This document shows positions 38,959 to 47,425 of a stretch of DNA of 64,000 bases, one piece after another. How positions within the stretch are numbered: position 1 is the stretch's first letter; the number at the start of each line of letters is the position of its first letter. The notes below the pieces were generated by a model, which did not search any database, was not told the origin of the DNA, and saw only the letters and a program-made list of their open reading frames with translations. The DNA lies in assembly GCF_018129995.1 (NCBI RefSeq), contig NZ_JAFCKS010000003.1, positions 62,001 through 126,000 on the forward strand. The letters are read 5' to 3'. The translations under genes and the position numbers were made by a program. The DNA comes from Bradyrhizobium sp. SZCCT0153. GTDB taxonomy: Bacteria > Pseudomonadota > Alphaproteobacteria > Rhizobiales > Xanthobacteraceae.

Positions 38959-39513
38959 TTACGTCGCCGGCATCAGCACGGTGTCGACCACATGGATGAC
39001 GCCGTTCGACTGGTTGACGTTGGAGATCGTCACCATCGAGGTGCCGCCCTTGGCGTCGACGATCCAGACCTTGCCGTCCTGCTTCTTCACCGTCAGCTCC
39101 TCGCCCTCGGCGGTCTTCAGCTTCTTGCCATCGGTGAGGTCGGAGGCCTCGAGCTTGCCGGGCACGACATGGTAGGTGAGGATCTTGGTCAGCGTCGCCT
39201 TGTTCTCGGGCTTGACCAGATTGTCGACGGTGCCGGCCGGCAGCTTGCCGAAGGCGGCGTTGGTCGGCGCAAACACCGTGAACGGGCCCTTGCCTTCCAG
39301 CGTCGGCACCAGGCCGGCCGCCTTCACCGCCGCCACGAGCGTGGTGTGATCCTTCGAGTTGACCGCGTTCTGGACGATGTTCTTGGACGGGAACATCGCG
39401 GCGCCGCCGACCATGACGGTCTTCTCCTCGGCACGAACGGGCGCAACGACGGTCGCGGTGATGGCCAGCGCGCTGAAAGCGGCGGCAGCGAGATAGGCAA
39501 TACGCTTCGACAT
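38959..39513 (-). CDS. Secreted fasciclin (FAS1) domain protein
   Basis: The 184-residue protein has a signal peptide (AYLAAAAFSALAITATVVA, cleavage near VRA/E at about 28) and one FAS1 domain. Its H1 motif GPFTVFAPTNAAFGKLP and its H2-like end GVIHVVDTVLMP are both visible. FAS1 domains mediate adhesion; bacterial single-domain forms are secreted or surface-linked and have been connected to symbiosis in rhizobia. It appears monocistronic with its own terminator. Confidence 0.92.
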   Translation of the reverse strand: MSKRIAYLAAAAFSALAITATVVAPVRAEEKTVMVGGAAMFPSKNIVQNAVNSKDHTTLVAAVKAAGLVPTLEGKGPFTVFAPTNAAFGKLPAGTVDNLVKPENKATLTKILTYHVVPGKLEASDLTDGKKLKTAEGEELTVKKQDGKVWIVDAKGGTSMVTISNVNQSNGVIHVVDTVLMPAT

Positions 39514-39702
39514 GGAGGGTCTCCCGATTGAATTGTGACCGGCGATTTGCCGGCGTTTGCGTTGGGCAACAACGGCGCCTGCGACAGTTTGACGTGAGGC
39601 AGTAGCGCGTCGTTGACCGAACTACGGGAGGTTTAGCGAAGCGGTTTCGAACAATAATTTATCGTGATGAGTGAAACTAAGCGGGGGGACGTTCGTGGGG
39701 GC

Positions 39703-39789
39703 CGTCATTGCGAGGGGCAAGGCGACGAAGAAATCCAGACTGCTTCTGCGGAAACATCTCTGGATTGCTTCGCTTCGCTCGCAATGACG
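39703..39789. repeat. Dispersed palindromic repeat, family A, copy 4
   Basis: CGTCATTGCGAGGGGCAAGG at the left and TTCGCTTCGCTCGCAATGACG ends at the right are family A, with some drift in the left arm. The remaining 190 bases of this 300-base gap show nothing else. Confidence 0.82.
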
Positions 39790-39812
39790 AGCTTGGAGGA
39801 TCCCGCCTGCCC

Positions 39813-40574
39813 TCAATCCCTGTTGTGCGGCGTCTGGATGAACCCCCGATTATGCGTCGGGCTGATCAGCAGCTCGTTGATGCAGACGCGCGGCGGCATC
39901 GAGGCGATGAACGCGATGGTGCGGCCGAGATCTTCGGATTGCAGCATCTTTGCCTGCTCCTCCGCGCTCGGCACCACCGGGCGCAGCTTCAGGATCGGCG
40001 TCGCGACCTCGCCCGGCATCAGGCAGCAGGCGCGCAGGCCGTTGACGCATTCGTCCATGTTGAAGGAATGGGTCAGCGCCAGCACCGCATGCTTGGTGGT
40101 GGTGTAGGCCGGGCCCGGCATCTTCGAGACGTGGCGGCCGGCCCAGGACGAGACGTTGATGATGGAGCCGTCCTGCTGCTTGCGCATCGTCGGCAGCACC
40201 GCGCGCATGCAATAGAGCACGCCGTTGAGATTGACCTGGACCAGTCTGTCCCAGCCCTCCAGTTCCATGTCCTTCCAGCTCCGCTTGGGGACATTGATGC
40301 CGGCATTGTTGACGAGCAGGTCGATCCGGCCGTGCCTGGCGACGATCTGATCGGCCGCCTTCTGGACCTCGGCCGCGACCGACACGTCGAGCGCGATGGC
40401 CTCGGCCGCCCCGCCCGCCCCGGTGATCTTGGCGACCACGGTCTCCAGGGCGTCCTTGCGGCGGCCCGAGACAACCACCGTCCAGCCGTCGGCCGCCAGC
40501 GCCTCGGCGCCGGCTTCCCCGATCCCGCTGCCCCCGCCTGTCACCCAGGCCACCCGTTTCCCGTTTTTTGTCAT
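39813..40574 (-). CDS. SDR family oxidoreductase
   Basis: The 253-residue protein is a classical short-chain dehydrogenase. VTGGGSGIGEAGAEALAADG binds NAD(P); DLLVNNAGIN, INVSSWAGR and AYTTTKHAVLAL supply the Asn, Ser, Tyr and Lys catalytic set. The ATG at 40574 (MTKNGKRVAWVTGG) is clear; an upstream extension is non-coding. It is divergent from matB across 114 bases, so a shared control region is possible. The substrate is unknown. Confidence 0.87.
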   Translation of the reverse strand: MTKNGKRVAWVTGGGSGIGEAGAEALAADGWTVVVSGRRKDALETVVAKITGAGGAAEAIALDVSVAAEVQKAADQIVARHGRIDLLVNNAGINVPKRSWKDMELEGWDRLVQVNLNGVLYCMRAVLPTMRKQQDGSIINVSSWAGRHVSKMPGPAYTTTKHAVLALTHSFNMDECVNGLRACCLMPGEVATPILKLRPVVPSAEEQAKMLQSEDLGRTIAFIASMPPRVCINELLISPTHNRGFIQTPHNRD

Positions 40575-40688
40575 GCAAACTGTCTCCGTTGCTTCATCGG
40601 GGCGGTTTTTGCTAATCCAGCCCTCGGTTTTGACCGGCCTTGTCTGATGAGCCTTGTCTGACGAGCCTTGCGGTCGAGGAAATCTTGC

Positions 40689-42218
40689 ATGAACCAAGCA
40701 GCCAACGCCAATCTGTTTTCCCGCCTGTTCGACGGCCTGGACGATCCCAAACGCCTCGCGATCGAGACCCATGACGGCGCCCGCATCAGCTATGGCGATC
40801 TGATCGCCCGGGCCGGGCAGATGGCGAATGTGCTGGTCGCGCGCGGCGTGAAGCCGGGCGACCGCGTCGCGGTGCAGGTGGAGAAATCGGTCACCAACAT
40901 CGTGCTGTATCTGGCGACCGTGCGGGCCGGCGCGGTCTATCTGCCACTCAATACCGCCTATACGCTCAACGAGCTCGATTACTTCATCGGCGATGCCGAG
41001 CCGTCGCTGGTGGTCTGCGATCCGGCCAAGGCGGAAGGCTTCGCCCCGATCGCCGCCAAGGTGAAGGCCAGGGTCGAGACGCTCGGACCCGACGGCAAGG
41101 GCTCGCTGACGGAAGCAGCCGACAAGGCCAGCAGCGAATTCGCGACGGTGCCGCGGGCAAACGACGATCTTGCCGCGATCCTCTACACGTCAGGCACCAC
41201 CGGCCGCTCCAAGGGCGCGATGCTGACGCACGACAATCTGGCGTCGAACTCGCTGAGCCTGGTCGGCTACTGGCGCTTCACCGACAACGACGTGCTGATC
41301 CACGCGCTGCCGATCTACCACACCCACGGCCTGTTCGTGGCGACCAACGTGACGCTGTTTGCGCGCGCCGCGATGATCTTCCTGCCGAAGCTCGACCCGG
41401 ACCTGATCATCAAGCTGATGGCGCGCGCCACCGTGCTGATGGGCGTGCCGACCTTCTATACGCGCCTGCTGCAAAATTCCGCGCTGTCGCGCGAGACCAC
41501 AAAGCACATGCGCCTGTTCATCTCGGGCTCCGCGCCGCTGCTCGCCGAGACCCATCGCGAATGGTCGGCGCGGACGGGACATGCGGTGCTCGAGCGCTAC
41601 GGCATGACCGAGACCAACATGAACACGTCGAATCCCTATGACGGCGAGCGCGTGCCCGGCGCGGTCGGCTTCCCGCTGCCCGGCGTCTCCGTGCGTGTCA
41701 CCGATCCCGAGACAGCCAAGGAATTGCCGCGCGACGAGATCGGCATGATCGAGGTCAAGGGCCCGAACGTATTCAAGGGCTATTGGCGCATGCCCGAGAA
41801 GACCAAGGCCGAATTCCGTGACGACGGCTTCTTCATCACCGGCGATCTCGGCAAGATCGACGCCAAGGGCTACGTCCACATTCTCGGCCGCGGCAAGGAC
41901 CTCGTGATTTCCGGCGGCTTCAATGTCTATCCGAAGGAGATCGAGAGCGAGATCGACGCCATGCCGGGCGTGATCGAATCCGCCGTGATCGGCGTGCCGC
42001 ATGCCGATTTCGGCGAGGGCGTCACTGCAGTGCTGGTCTGCAACAAGGGCGTCGATGTCACGGAAGCCGCTGTGCTGAAGGCGCTCGACGGAAGGCTGGC
42101 CAAGTTCAAGATGCCCAAGCGCGTCTTCGTCGTCGACGAGCTGCCGCGCAACACGATGGGCAAGGTGCAGAAGAACGTGCTGCGGGATACGTACAAGGAT
42201 ATCTACGCGAAGAAATAG
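40689..42218 (+). CDS. matB: Malonyl-CoA synthetase
   Basis: The 509-residue acyl-CoA synthetase activates malonate with ATP and CoA. Adenylate motif YTSGTTGRSKGAMLTHDNL, the GMTETNMNTSNPY block and the C-terminal hinge ILGRGKDLVISGGFNVYPKE, with the final catalytic Lys in RNTMGKVQKN, are present. Length and the start NQAANANLFSRLFDGL match rhizobial MatB. matA (decarboxylase) and matC (carrier) are not in the window, so here it may feed malonyl-CoA to lipid synthesis. Confidence 0.9.
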   Translation: MNQAANANLFSRLFDGLDDPKRLAIETHDGARISYGDLIARAGQMANVLVARGVKPGDRVAVQVEKSVTNIVLYLATVRAGAVYLPLNTAYTLNELDYFIGDAEPSLVVCDPAKAEGFAPIAAKVKARVETLGPDGKGSLTEAADKASSEFATVPRANDDLAAILYTSGTTGRSKGAMLTHDNLASNSLSLVGYWRFTDNDVLIHALPIYHTHGLFVATNVTLFARAAMIFLPKLDPDLIIKLMARATVLMGVPTFYTRLLQNSALSRETTKHMRLFISGSAPLLAETHREWSARTGHAVLERYGMTETNMNTSNPYDGERVPGAVGFPLPGVSVRVTDPETAKELPRDEIGMIEVKGPNVFKGYWRMPEKTKAEFRDDGFFITGDLGKIDAKGYVHILGRGKDLVISGGFNVYPKEIESEIDAMPGVIESAVIGVPHADFGEGVTAVLVCNKGVDVTEAAVLKALDGRLAKFKMPKRVFVVDELPRNTMGKVQKNVLRDTYKDIYAKK

Positions 42219-42241
42219 GGGCGTGCCCGGCTCTCTCGCCT

Positions 42242-42328
42242 CGTCATTGCGAGGAGCCCTTGCGACGAAGCAATCCAGACACCCTCCGCGGAAAGACTCT
42301 GGATTGCTTCGCTGCGCTCGCAATGACG
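42242..42328. repeat. Dispersed palindromic repeat, family A, copy 5
   Basis: CGTCATTGCGAGGAGCCCTT faces GCGCTCGCAATGACG. It lies between the convergent matB and TauE/SafE genes. Confidence 0.85.
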
Positions 42329-42341
42329 GAATTTGCGGCGG

Positions 42342-43202
42342 TTACTGTCCGCCCAATAAACTCATCACAAACCTGCTGCCGACGATAAACAGATAGCCCC
42401 CGAACGCCATCTCCAGCGTCCGCTTCGACATTGCATGCGCGGCCCTCACGCCGAGCGGTGCTGTCACCAGACTCATCGGCATCACCAAGACCGCACCGAT
42501 CAGCGAGACGTATCCGAGCGCGAACGGGACTTGCAGAGCCGCAACGCCTGGATAGTTCGCCGCCGCCGGCCAGCCGGCATAGATATAGCCGAGCGCACCG
42601 GGGATCGAGATCAGCACGGCGAGCGCGGACGAGGTCGCGACCGCCTGATGGATCGGACGGCCGTAGAACGTCATCAGCAGGTTGGAGAACAATCCGCCGC
42701 CGATGCCCATCAGCGTCGACAGGATGCCGACGCAGAAGCCGTAGGCACGCATCAACACGCCCTTCGGCAAATCATCGCCGAGCTTCCAGCTCTCGCGCGC
42801 GAAGATCAGCCGCAGTGCGGCTGACCAGGCAACGGCGACGAACACGATCTTGAACAGCCGCTCCGGCGCGTGGCGCGCGACCACGCTGCCGGCGACGACG
42901 CCGATCACGATCGGCAGCCACCAGCCGCGCAGGATCGCCATGTCGACCGCGCCGCGCTTGTAATGGGCCTGGAACGAGCGGATCGAGGTCGGGATGATCA
43001 CGGCGAGCGAGGTGCCGACGCAAAGCGGCATGCGGACCTCGAGCGGCACACCGGCGATGCGGAAGCATTCGTAGAACACCGGCACCAGAATCGCGCCGCC
43101 GCCGATCCCGAACACGCCGGCCAGGAATCCCGAGAGCGCACCCGTTGCGATCAGCAGCAGGGCGAGCTCGACGATTTCCTTGATATCGAGTCCTGCAATC
43201 AC
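42342..43202 (-). CDS. TauE/SafE family sulfite exporter-like permease
   Basis: The 287-residue protein has eight hydrophobic helices in two homologous halves. Each half carries the family glycine motif: GFLAGVFGIGGGAILVPV and GILSTLMGIGGGLFSNL. These mark the TauE/SafE (DUF81) family of anion permeases; the substrate may be sulfite or an organic sulfonate. The frame is open 52 codons further upstream, but that part is non-conserved; the GTG at 43202 gives IAGLDIKEIVELAL directly before helix 1. Confidence 0.82.
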   Translation of the reverse strand: MIAGLDIKEIVELALLLIATGALSGFLAGVFGIGGGAILVPVFYECFRIAGVPLEVRMPLCVGTSLAVIIPTSIRSFQAHYKRGAVDMAILRGWWLPIVIGVVAGSVVARHAPERLFKIVFVAVAWSAALRLIFARESWKLGDDLPKGVLMRAYGFCVGILSTLMGIGGGLFSNLLMTFYGRPIHQAVATSSALAVLISIPGALGYIYAGWPAAANYPGVAALQVPFALGYVSLIGAVLVMPMSLVTAPLGVRAAHAMSKRTLEMAFGGYLFIVGSRFVMSLLGGQ

Positions 43203-43532
43203 CCCTGACCTGCCCCTGCGACTGGTCGCAACTTGTCCGATGCATCGCTCGGAAATAACTGCGCGGAAAGCTGTAGGCGATCCGGTTTCCGAGGTCGACA
43301 CGTCTCGTCCCTTGGCTGGGGTGGAATGCAGGGTGTGCATATCCGCGGCAAGCCGCAAAATTGGCGCGGCGGTGGGGTGGCGGACCGGTTCGGAAGGGCG
43401 CCTGGCCCGAGCCTTGATCGGTTTGGACGGGATGGTCCGTTTAGAGGCGTTCCAACAGCGATTTCAAAGGCCATGGATGGCTATCATAAAGAATGAATCA
43501 ATATTCTTTTTTTGGTGAATAGGCCAGCGCTC
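43203..43532. other. Gap upstream of sdhCDAB
   Basis: No gene is evident. Near 43488-43513 a small AT-rich hairpin (AAAGAAT and ATTCTTT) is followed by a T run, unusual for this GC-rich DNA. The rest of the gap, up to sdhC at 43705, should contain the sdh promoter. Confidence 0.4.
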
Positions 43533-43542
43533 TGGTATACCA
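43533..43542. promoter_or_regulatory. Candidate operator palindrome upstream of sdhC
   Basis: TGGTATACCA is a perfect ten-base palindrome 163 bases before the sdhC ATG. This form resembles operators of GntR-family regulators of the FadR/PdhR type, which often control organic-acid metabolism. The regulator is not identified. Confidence 0.4.
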
Positions 43543-43704
43543 AGCACCCGATTGGCCTTGTTTCATCAACGCCATAGCGCTGAACCGAGGTTCGATTTAT
43601 GGCGATTTGGTGATTGCGCAGGCGGAATCGACTCCGTAAATAGAGCCGACCTCTCGCGATCCCCGCGCGCCCCATGCTGGGCCGCAATAAAGCAATCGAA
43701 GCCC

Positions 43705-44103
43705 ATGACCGCACGGATCGAACGACCGCTTTCACCACACATGCAAGTCTACCGCTGGACGCTGACGATGGCGCTTTCCATCGTCCATCGTGCCACCGGA
43801 ATCGCCCTTTACGCAGGAACCCTGCTGCTGGCCTGGTGGCTGATTGCCGCGGCTTCCGGCCCTGCCGCCTACGGCCACGTCCAGGCCTTCACCGGCAGCA
43901 TCATCGGCCGGCTGATCGTGTTCGGCTACACCTGGGCGCTGATGCACCATATGCTGAGCGGCATCCGGCATTTCGTCTGGGACCTCGGCTACGGCTTCAA
44001 GGCCAATGAGCGCGAGGCCCTGACCTGGGGCGCGCTGATCGGCGGCATCGTGCTGACGGTGCTGATCTGGATCGTCGCCTATGCGATCGGAGGCGGACGA
44101 TGA
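43705..44103 (+). CDS. sdhC: Succinate dehydrogenase cytochrome b556 subunit
   Basis: The 132-residue membrane subunit has three helices and anchors complex II. RPLSPHMQVYRW and SIVHRATGIALYAGTLLL carry the quinone-site Ser/Arg region, and MHHMLSGIRHFVWDLGYGF contains the haem-ligand histidine. The ATG at 43705 matches family starts; the longer upstream frame is not conserved. Its stop overlaps sdhD by four bases. Confidence 0.94.
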   Translation: MTARIERPLSPHMQVYRWTLTMALSIVHRATGIALYAGTLLLAWWLIAAASGPAAYGHVQAFTGSIIGRLIVFGYTWALMHHMLSGIRHFVWDLGYGFKANEREALTWGALIGGIVLTVLIWIVAYAIGGGR

Positions 44104-44504
44104 GCGCGACCGATACGCCGAAGCGCAGCATGCGCACCCCGCTTGGCCGCGTCCGCAATCTCGGCGCCGCCCATTCCGGCACCTCCGACTTCTGGCGCCA
44201 GCGCATCACCGGCGTCGCCATGACGCTGCTGATGATCCCCGTGATCGTGATCGTCATGATGCTGCTCGGCCGCAACCAGGCCGGTGCCGCGCAGATCCTC
44301 GGCTCGCTGCCGATCGCGGTGATCCTCCTGCTCTTCATCTTCGCCAGCGCCTGGCACATGAAGATCGGCATGCAGGTGGTGATCGAGGACTACATCCATA
44401 ACGAGAAGCTGAAGCTCGTCTCGATCATGCTCAACAACTTCTTCTCGATCGCCGTGGCGCTCGCCTCGACCTACGCGATCCTGAAACTTTCATCCGGAGT
44501 GTAA
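44100..44504 (+). CDS. sdhD: Succinate dehydrogenase membrane anchor subunit
   Basis: The 134-residue subunit has three helices. TSDFWRQRITGVAMTLLM leads into helix 1, and SAWHMKIGMQVVIEDYIHNE carries the second haem-ligand histidine and the quinone-site Asp-Tyr pair. The start overlaps sdhC (ATGA) and sdhA begins three bases after the stop, so translation is coupled. Confidence 0.94.
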   Translation: MSATDTPKRSMRTPLGRVRNLGAAHSGTSDFWRQRITGVAMTLLMIPVIVIVMMLLGRNQAGAAQILGSLPIAVILLLFIFASAWHMKIGMQVVIEDYIHNEKLKLVSIMLNNFFSIAVALASTYAILKLSSGV

Positions 44505-44507
44505 CCC

Positions 44508-46346
44508 ATGGTTACCGGAACATCGGCCGCAGAGAGCAATGGCGCTCCCGCCACCAACGGCAAGGCCTATCCGATCGAAGACCACACCTACGACGTCGTC
44601 GTGGTCGGCGCCGGCGGCGCGGGCCTGCGCGCCGTGGTCGGCTGCAGCGAAGCCGGACTTCGTACCGCCTGCATCACCAAGGTGTTTCCGACCCGTTCGC
44701 ACACGGTCGCGGCGCAGGGCGGCATCTCGGCCTCGCTCGGCAACATGCACAAGGACGACTGGCGCTGGCACATGTACGACACCGTGAAGGGGTCGGACTG
44801 GCTGGGCGACCAGGACGCGATCGAATACATGGTGCGCAACGCGCCCGAGGCGGTCTACGAGCTCGAACATTGGGGCGTGCCGTTCTCGCGCACCGAGGAC
44901 GGCAAGATCTACCAGCGCCCGTTCGGCGGCATGACCATGGACTACGGCAAGGGCCAGGCGCAGCGCACCTGCGCCGCCGCCGACCGCACCGGCCACGCCA
45001 TGCTGCACACGATGTACGGCCAGTCGCTGCGCCACGCGGCCGAGTTCTTCATCGAGTTCTTCGCCATCGACCTGATCATGGACGACCAGGGCACCTGCCG
45101 CGGCGTCATCGCCCTCAAGCTCGACGACGGCACGCTGCACCGCTTCCGCGCCCAGACCGTGATCCTGGCGACCGGCGGCTATGGCCGCGCCTATGCCTCC
45201 TGCACCTCGGCGCACACCTGCACCGGCGACGGCGGCGGCATGGTGCTGCGCGCAGGCCTGCCGATGCAGGACATGGAGTTCGTGCAGTTCCACCCGACCG
45301 GCATCTACGGCTCGGGCTGCCTCGTCACCGAAGGTGCCCGCGGCGAAGGCGGCTATCTCGTCAACGCCGAGGGCGAGCGCTTCATGGAGCGCTATGCGCC
45401 GTCCGCAAAGGACCTCGCCTCGCGCGACGTCGTCTCGCGCGCGATGACCATCGAGATCCGCGAGGGACGCGGCGTCGGCAAGAAGAAGGACCACATCTTC
45501 CTTCACCTCGACCATCTCGATCCCGCGGTGCTCGCCGAGCGCCTGCCGGGCATCTCCGAATCCGCAAAGATCTTCGCCAATGTCGACGTGACGCGCGAGC
45601 CGATCCCGATCGTGCCGACCGTGCACTACAATATGGGCGGCATCCCGACGAACTATCACGGCGAAGTGCTGACCAAGAGGGACGGCGACGACAACGCCAT
45701 CATCCCCGGCCTGATGGCGATCGGCGAAGCGGCCTGCGTCTCCGTGCACGGCGCCAACCGCCTCGGCTCCAACTCGCTGATCGACCTCGTCGTGTTCGGC
45801 CGCGCCGCCGCGCTCCGCCTCGCCGAGAAGCTCACGCCGAACGCCAGCCAGCCGGAGTTGCCGGCAAACTCGTCCGATCTGGCGCTCGGCCGCCTCGACC
45901 ATTACCGCTACGCCTCCGGCGGCACGCCGACCGCGAAGCTGCGCGAAGGCATGCAGCACGTGATGCAGAGCAATTGCGCGGTGTTCCGCACCGGCGAGGT
46001 TTTGAGCGAAGGCCAGAACCTGATCGAGAAGGTCCACAGCGGCATCACCGACATCGCCGTGTCCGACCGCTCGCTGGTGTGGAACTCCGACCTCGTCGAG
46101 ACGCTGGAGTTCGACAATCTGATCGCGCAGGCGGTGGTGACGATGAACTCGGCCGCCAACCGCACCGAAAGCCGCGGCGCCCATGCCCGCGAGGATTTTT
46201 CGGCGCGCGACGACAAGAACTGGATGAAGCACACGCTGGCCTGGCTGGACGATGCCGGCAAGGTCAAGATCGACTACCGCCCGGTTCACGACTACACCAT
46301 GACCAACGACGTGCAGTACATCCCGCCGAAGGCGCGGGTGTATTGA
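44508..46346 (+). CDS. sdhA: Succinate dehydrogenase flavoprotein subunit
   Basis: The 612-residue catalytic subunit oxidises succinate to fumarate. [12 protein letters not shown] (33-44) binds FAD; the covalent-flavin histidine is H65 in [30 protein letters not shown] and [13 protein letters not shown] are active-site blocks. The N-terminal 27 residues before the core are polar and slightly longer than in E. coli. GGAG lies before the ATG. sdhB follows after a 104-base gap that contains a repeat. Confidence 0.97.
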   Translation: MVTGTSAAESNGAPATNGKAYPIEDHTYDVVVVGAGGAGLRAVVGCSEAGLRTACITKVFPTRSHTVAAQGGISASLGNMHKDDWRWHMYDTVKGSDWLGDQDAIEYMVRNAPEAVYELEHWGVPFSRTEDGKIYQRPFGGMTMDYGKGQAQRTCAAADRTGHAMLHTMYGQSLRHAAEFFIEFFAIDLIMDDQGTCRGVIALKLDDGTLHRFRAQTVILATGGYGRAYASCTSAHTCTGDGGGMVLRAGLPMQDMEFVQFHPTGIYGSGCLVTEGARGEGGYLVNAEGERFMERYAPSAKDLASRDVVSRAMTIEIREGRGVGKKKDHIFLHLDHLDPAVLAERLPGISESAKIFANVDVTREPIPIVPTVHYNMGGIPTNYHGEVLTKRDGDDNAIIPGLMAIGEAACVSVHGANRLGSNSLIDLVVFGRAAALRLAEKLTPNASQPELPANSSDLALGRLDHYRYASGGTPTAKLREGMQHVMQSNCAVFRTGEVLSEGQNLIEKVHSGITDIAVSDRSLVWNSDLVETLEFDNLIAQAVVTMNSAANRTESRGAHAREDFSARDDKNWMKHTLAWLDDAGKVKIDYRPVHDYTMTNDVQYIPPKARVY

Positions 46347-46354
46347 TCAAGACT

Positions 46355-46430
46355 CGTCATGCGCGGGCTTGACCCGCGCATCCATCTTTCCGAAGCGATG
46401 GATCGCCGGGTCAAGCCCGGCAGTGACGCG
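46355..46430. repeat. Palindromic repeat, family E, between sdhA and sdhB
   Basis: CGTCATGCGCGGGCTTGACC faces GGTCAAGCCCGGCAGTGACG, with TCCATC and GATGGA around the centre. It splits a normally compact operon. Confidence 0.82.
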
Positions 46431-46450
46431 GAAAACCAGAGGCAGGACTA

Positions 46451-47233
46451 ATGGTTGAATTCGCACTTCCGAAGAACTCGAAGATCACCGGCGGCAAGAC
46501 CTGGCCGAAGCCCGTGGGCGCGACTGACGTCCGCGAATTCCGCGTCTATCGCTGGAATCCGGACGACGGCAAGAATCCGAGCGTCGACACCTATTACGTC
46601 GACACCAACGACTGCGGTCCGATGGTGCTGGACGGCCTGATCTGGATCAAGAACCACATCGACCCGTCGCTGACGTTCCGCCGCTCCTGCCGCGAAGGCG
46701 TCTGCGGCTCCTGCGCCATGAACATTGACGGCCAGAACACGCTGGCCTGCACCCGCTCGATGCACGACGTCAAGGACGGCGCGGTCAAGATCAACCCGCT
46801 GCCGCACCAGCCGGTCGTGAAGGACCTCGTTCCCGACCTCACCAATTTCTATGCGCAGTACGCTTCGGTCGAGCCGTGGCTGAAGACGACCTCGCCGACG
46901 CCGCAGAAGGAATGGCGCCAGAGCCACGAGGACCGCGAGAAGCTCGACGGCCTCTACGAGTGCATCCTCTGCGCCTGCTGCTCGACCTCGTGCCCGAGCT
47001 ATTGGTGGAACAGCGACCGTTATCTCGGTCCCGCAGCCCTGCTTCAGGCCAACCGCTGGGTGTCCGATTCCCGCGACGAAGCGACCGGCGAGCGTCTCGA
47101 CAATCTCGAGGACCCGTTCCGCCTCTACCGCTGCCACACCATCATGAACTGCGCCAAGGCCTGCCCGAAGGGCCTCAACCCGGCGGAAGCCATCGCCGAG
47201 CTCAAGCTCAAGATGGTCGAGCGGCAGGTCTAG
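46451..47233 (+). CDS. sdhB: Succinate dehydrogenase iron-sulfur subunit
   Basis: The 260-residue subunit carries electrons from FAD to quinone. The [2Fe-2S] cysteines are C80, C85, C88 and C100 ([14 protein letters not shown]...LAC). The [4Fe-4S] and [3Fe-4S] ligands lie in [17 protein letters not shown] (171-181) and in [17 protein letters not shown] (228-238). The length is normal. A GC hairpin follows the stop. Confidence 0.97.
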   Translation: MVEFALPKNSKITGGKTWPKPVGATDVREFRVYRWNPDDGKNPSVDTYYVDTNDCGPMVLDGLIWIKNHIDPSLTFRRSCREGVCGSCAMNIDGQNTLACTRSMHDVKDGAVKINPLPHQPVVKDLVPDLTNFYAQYASVEPWLKTTSPTPQKEWRQSHEDREKLDGLYECILCACCSTSCPSYWWNSDRYLGPAALLQANRWVSDSRDEATGERLDNLEDPFRLYRCHTIMNCAKACPKGLNPAEAIAELKLKMVERQV

Positions 47234-47252
47234 ACGTCGTTCATGCTTCGAT

Positions 47253-47273
47253 CCCCGGCCGAGATGGCCGGGG
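47253..47273 (+). terminator. Hairpin after sdhB
   Basis: CCCCGGCC and GGCCGGGG enclose GAGAT, about 20 bases after the sdhB stop. There is no proper T run, so it is a weak terminator or an mRNA-end stabiliser. Confidence 0.5.
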
Positions 47274-47425
47274 TCTGCTACGGCCGGCGTCAATTTGAGT
47301 GGATTTTTCCGCCGCCGCGCGCCGCGCGCGATTCTTTGGGATTGCAACCTCCGGTTCCGGCCACAAGCCGCTTCCTTCCCGCCGCGAAATTCAAGTAAGC
47401 TCTCCGGTGGGGGACCGGAGCGACC

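Noticed and set aside
40689..42218. Complete malonate catabolism operon
   Set aside because: Only matB is present; the neighbours are an SDR and a TauE/SafE permease, with no matA, matC or mdc genes.
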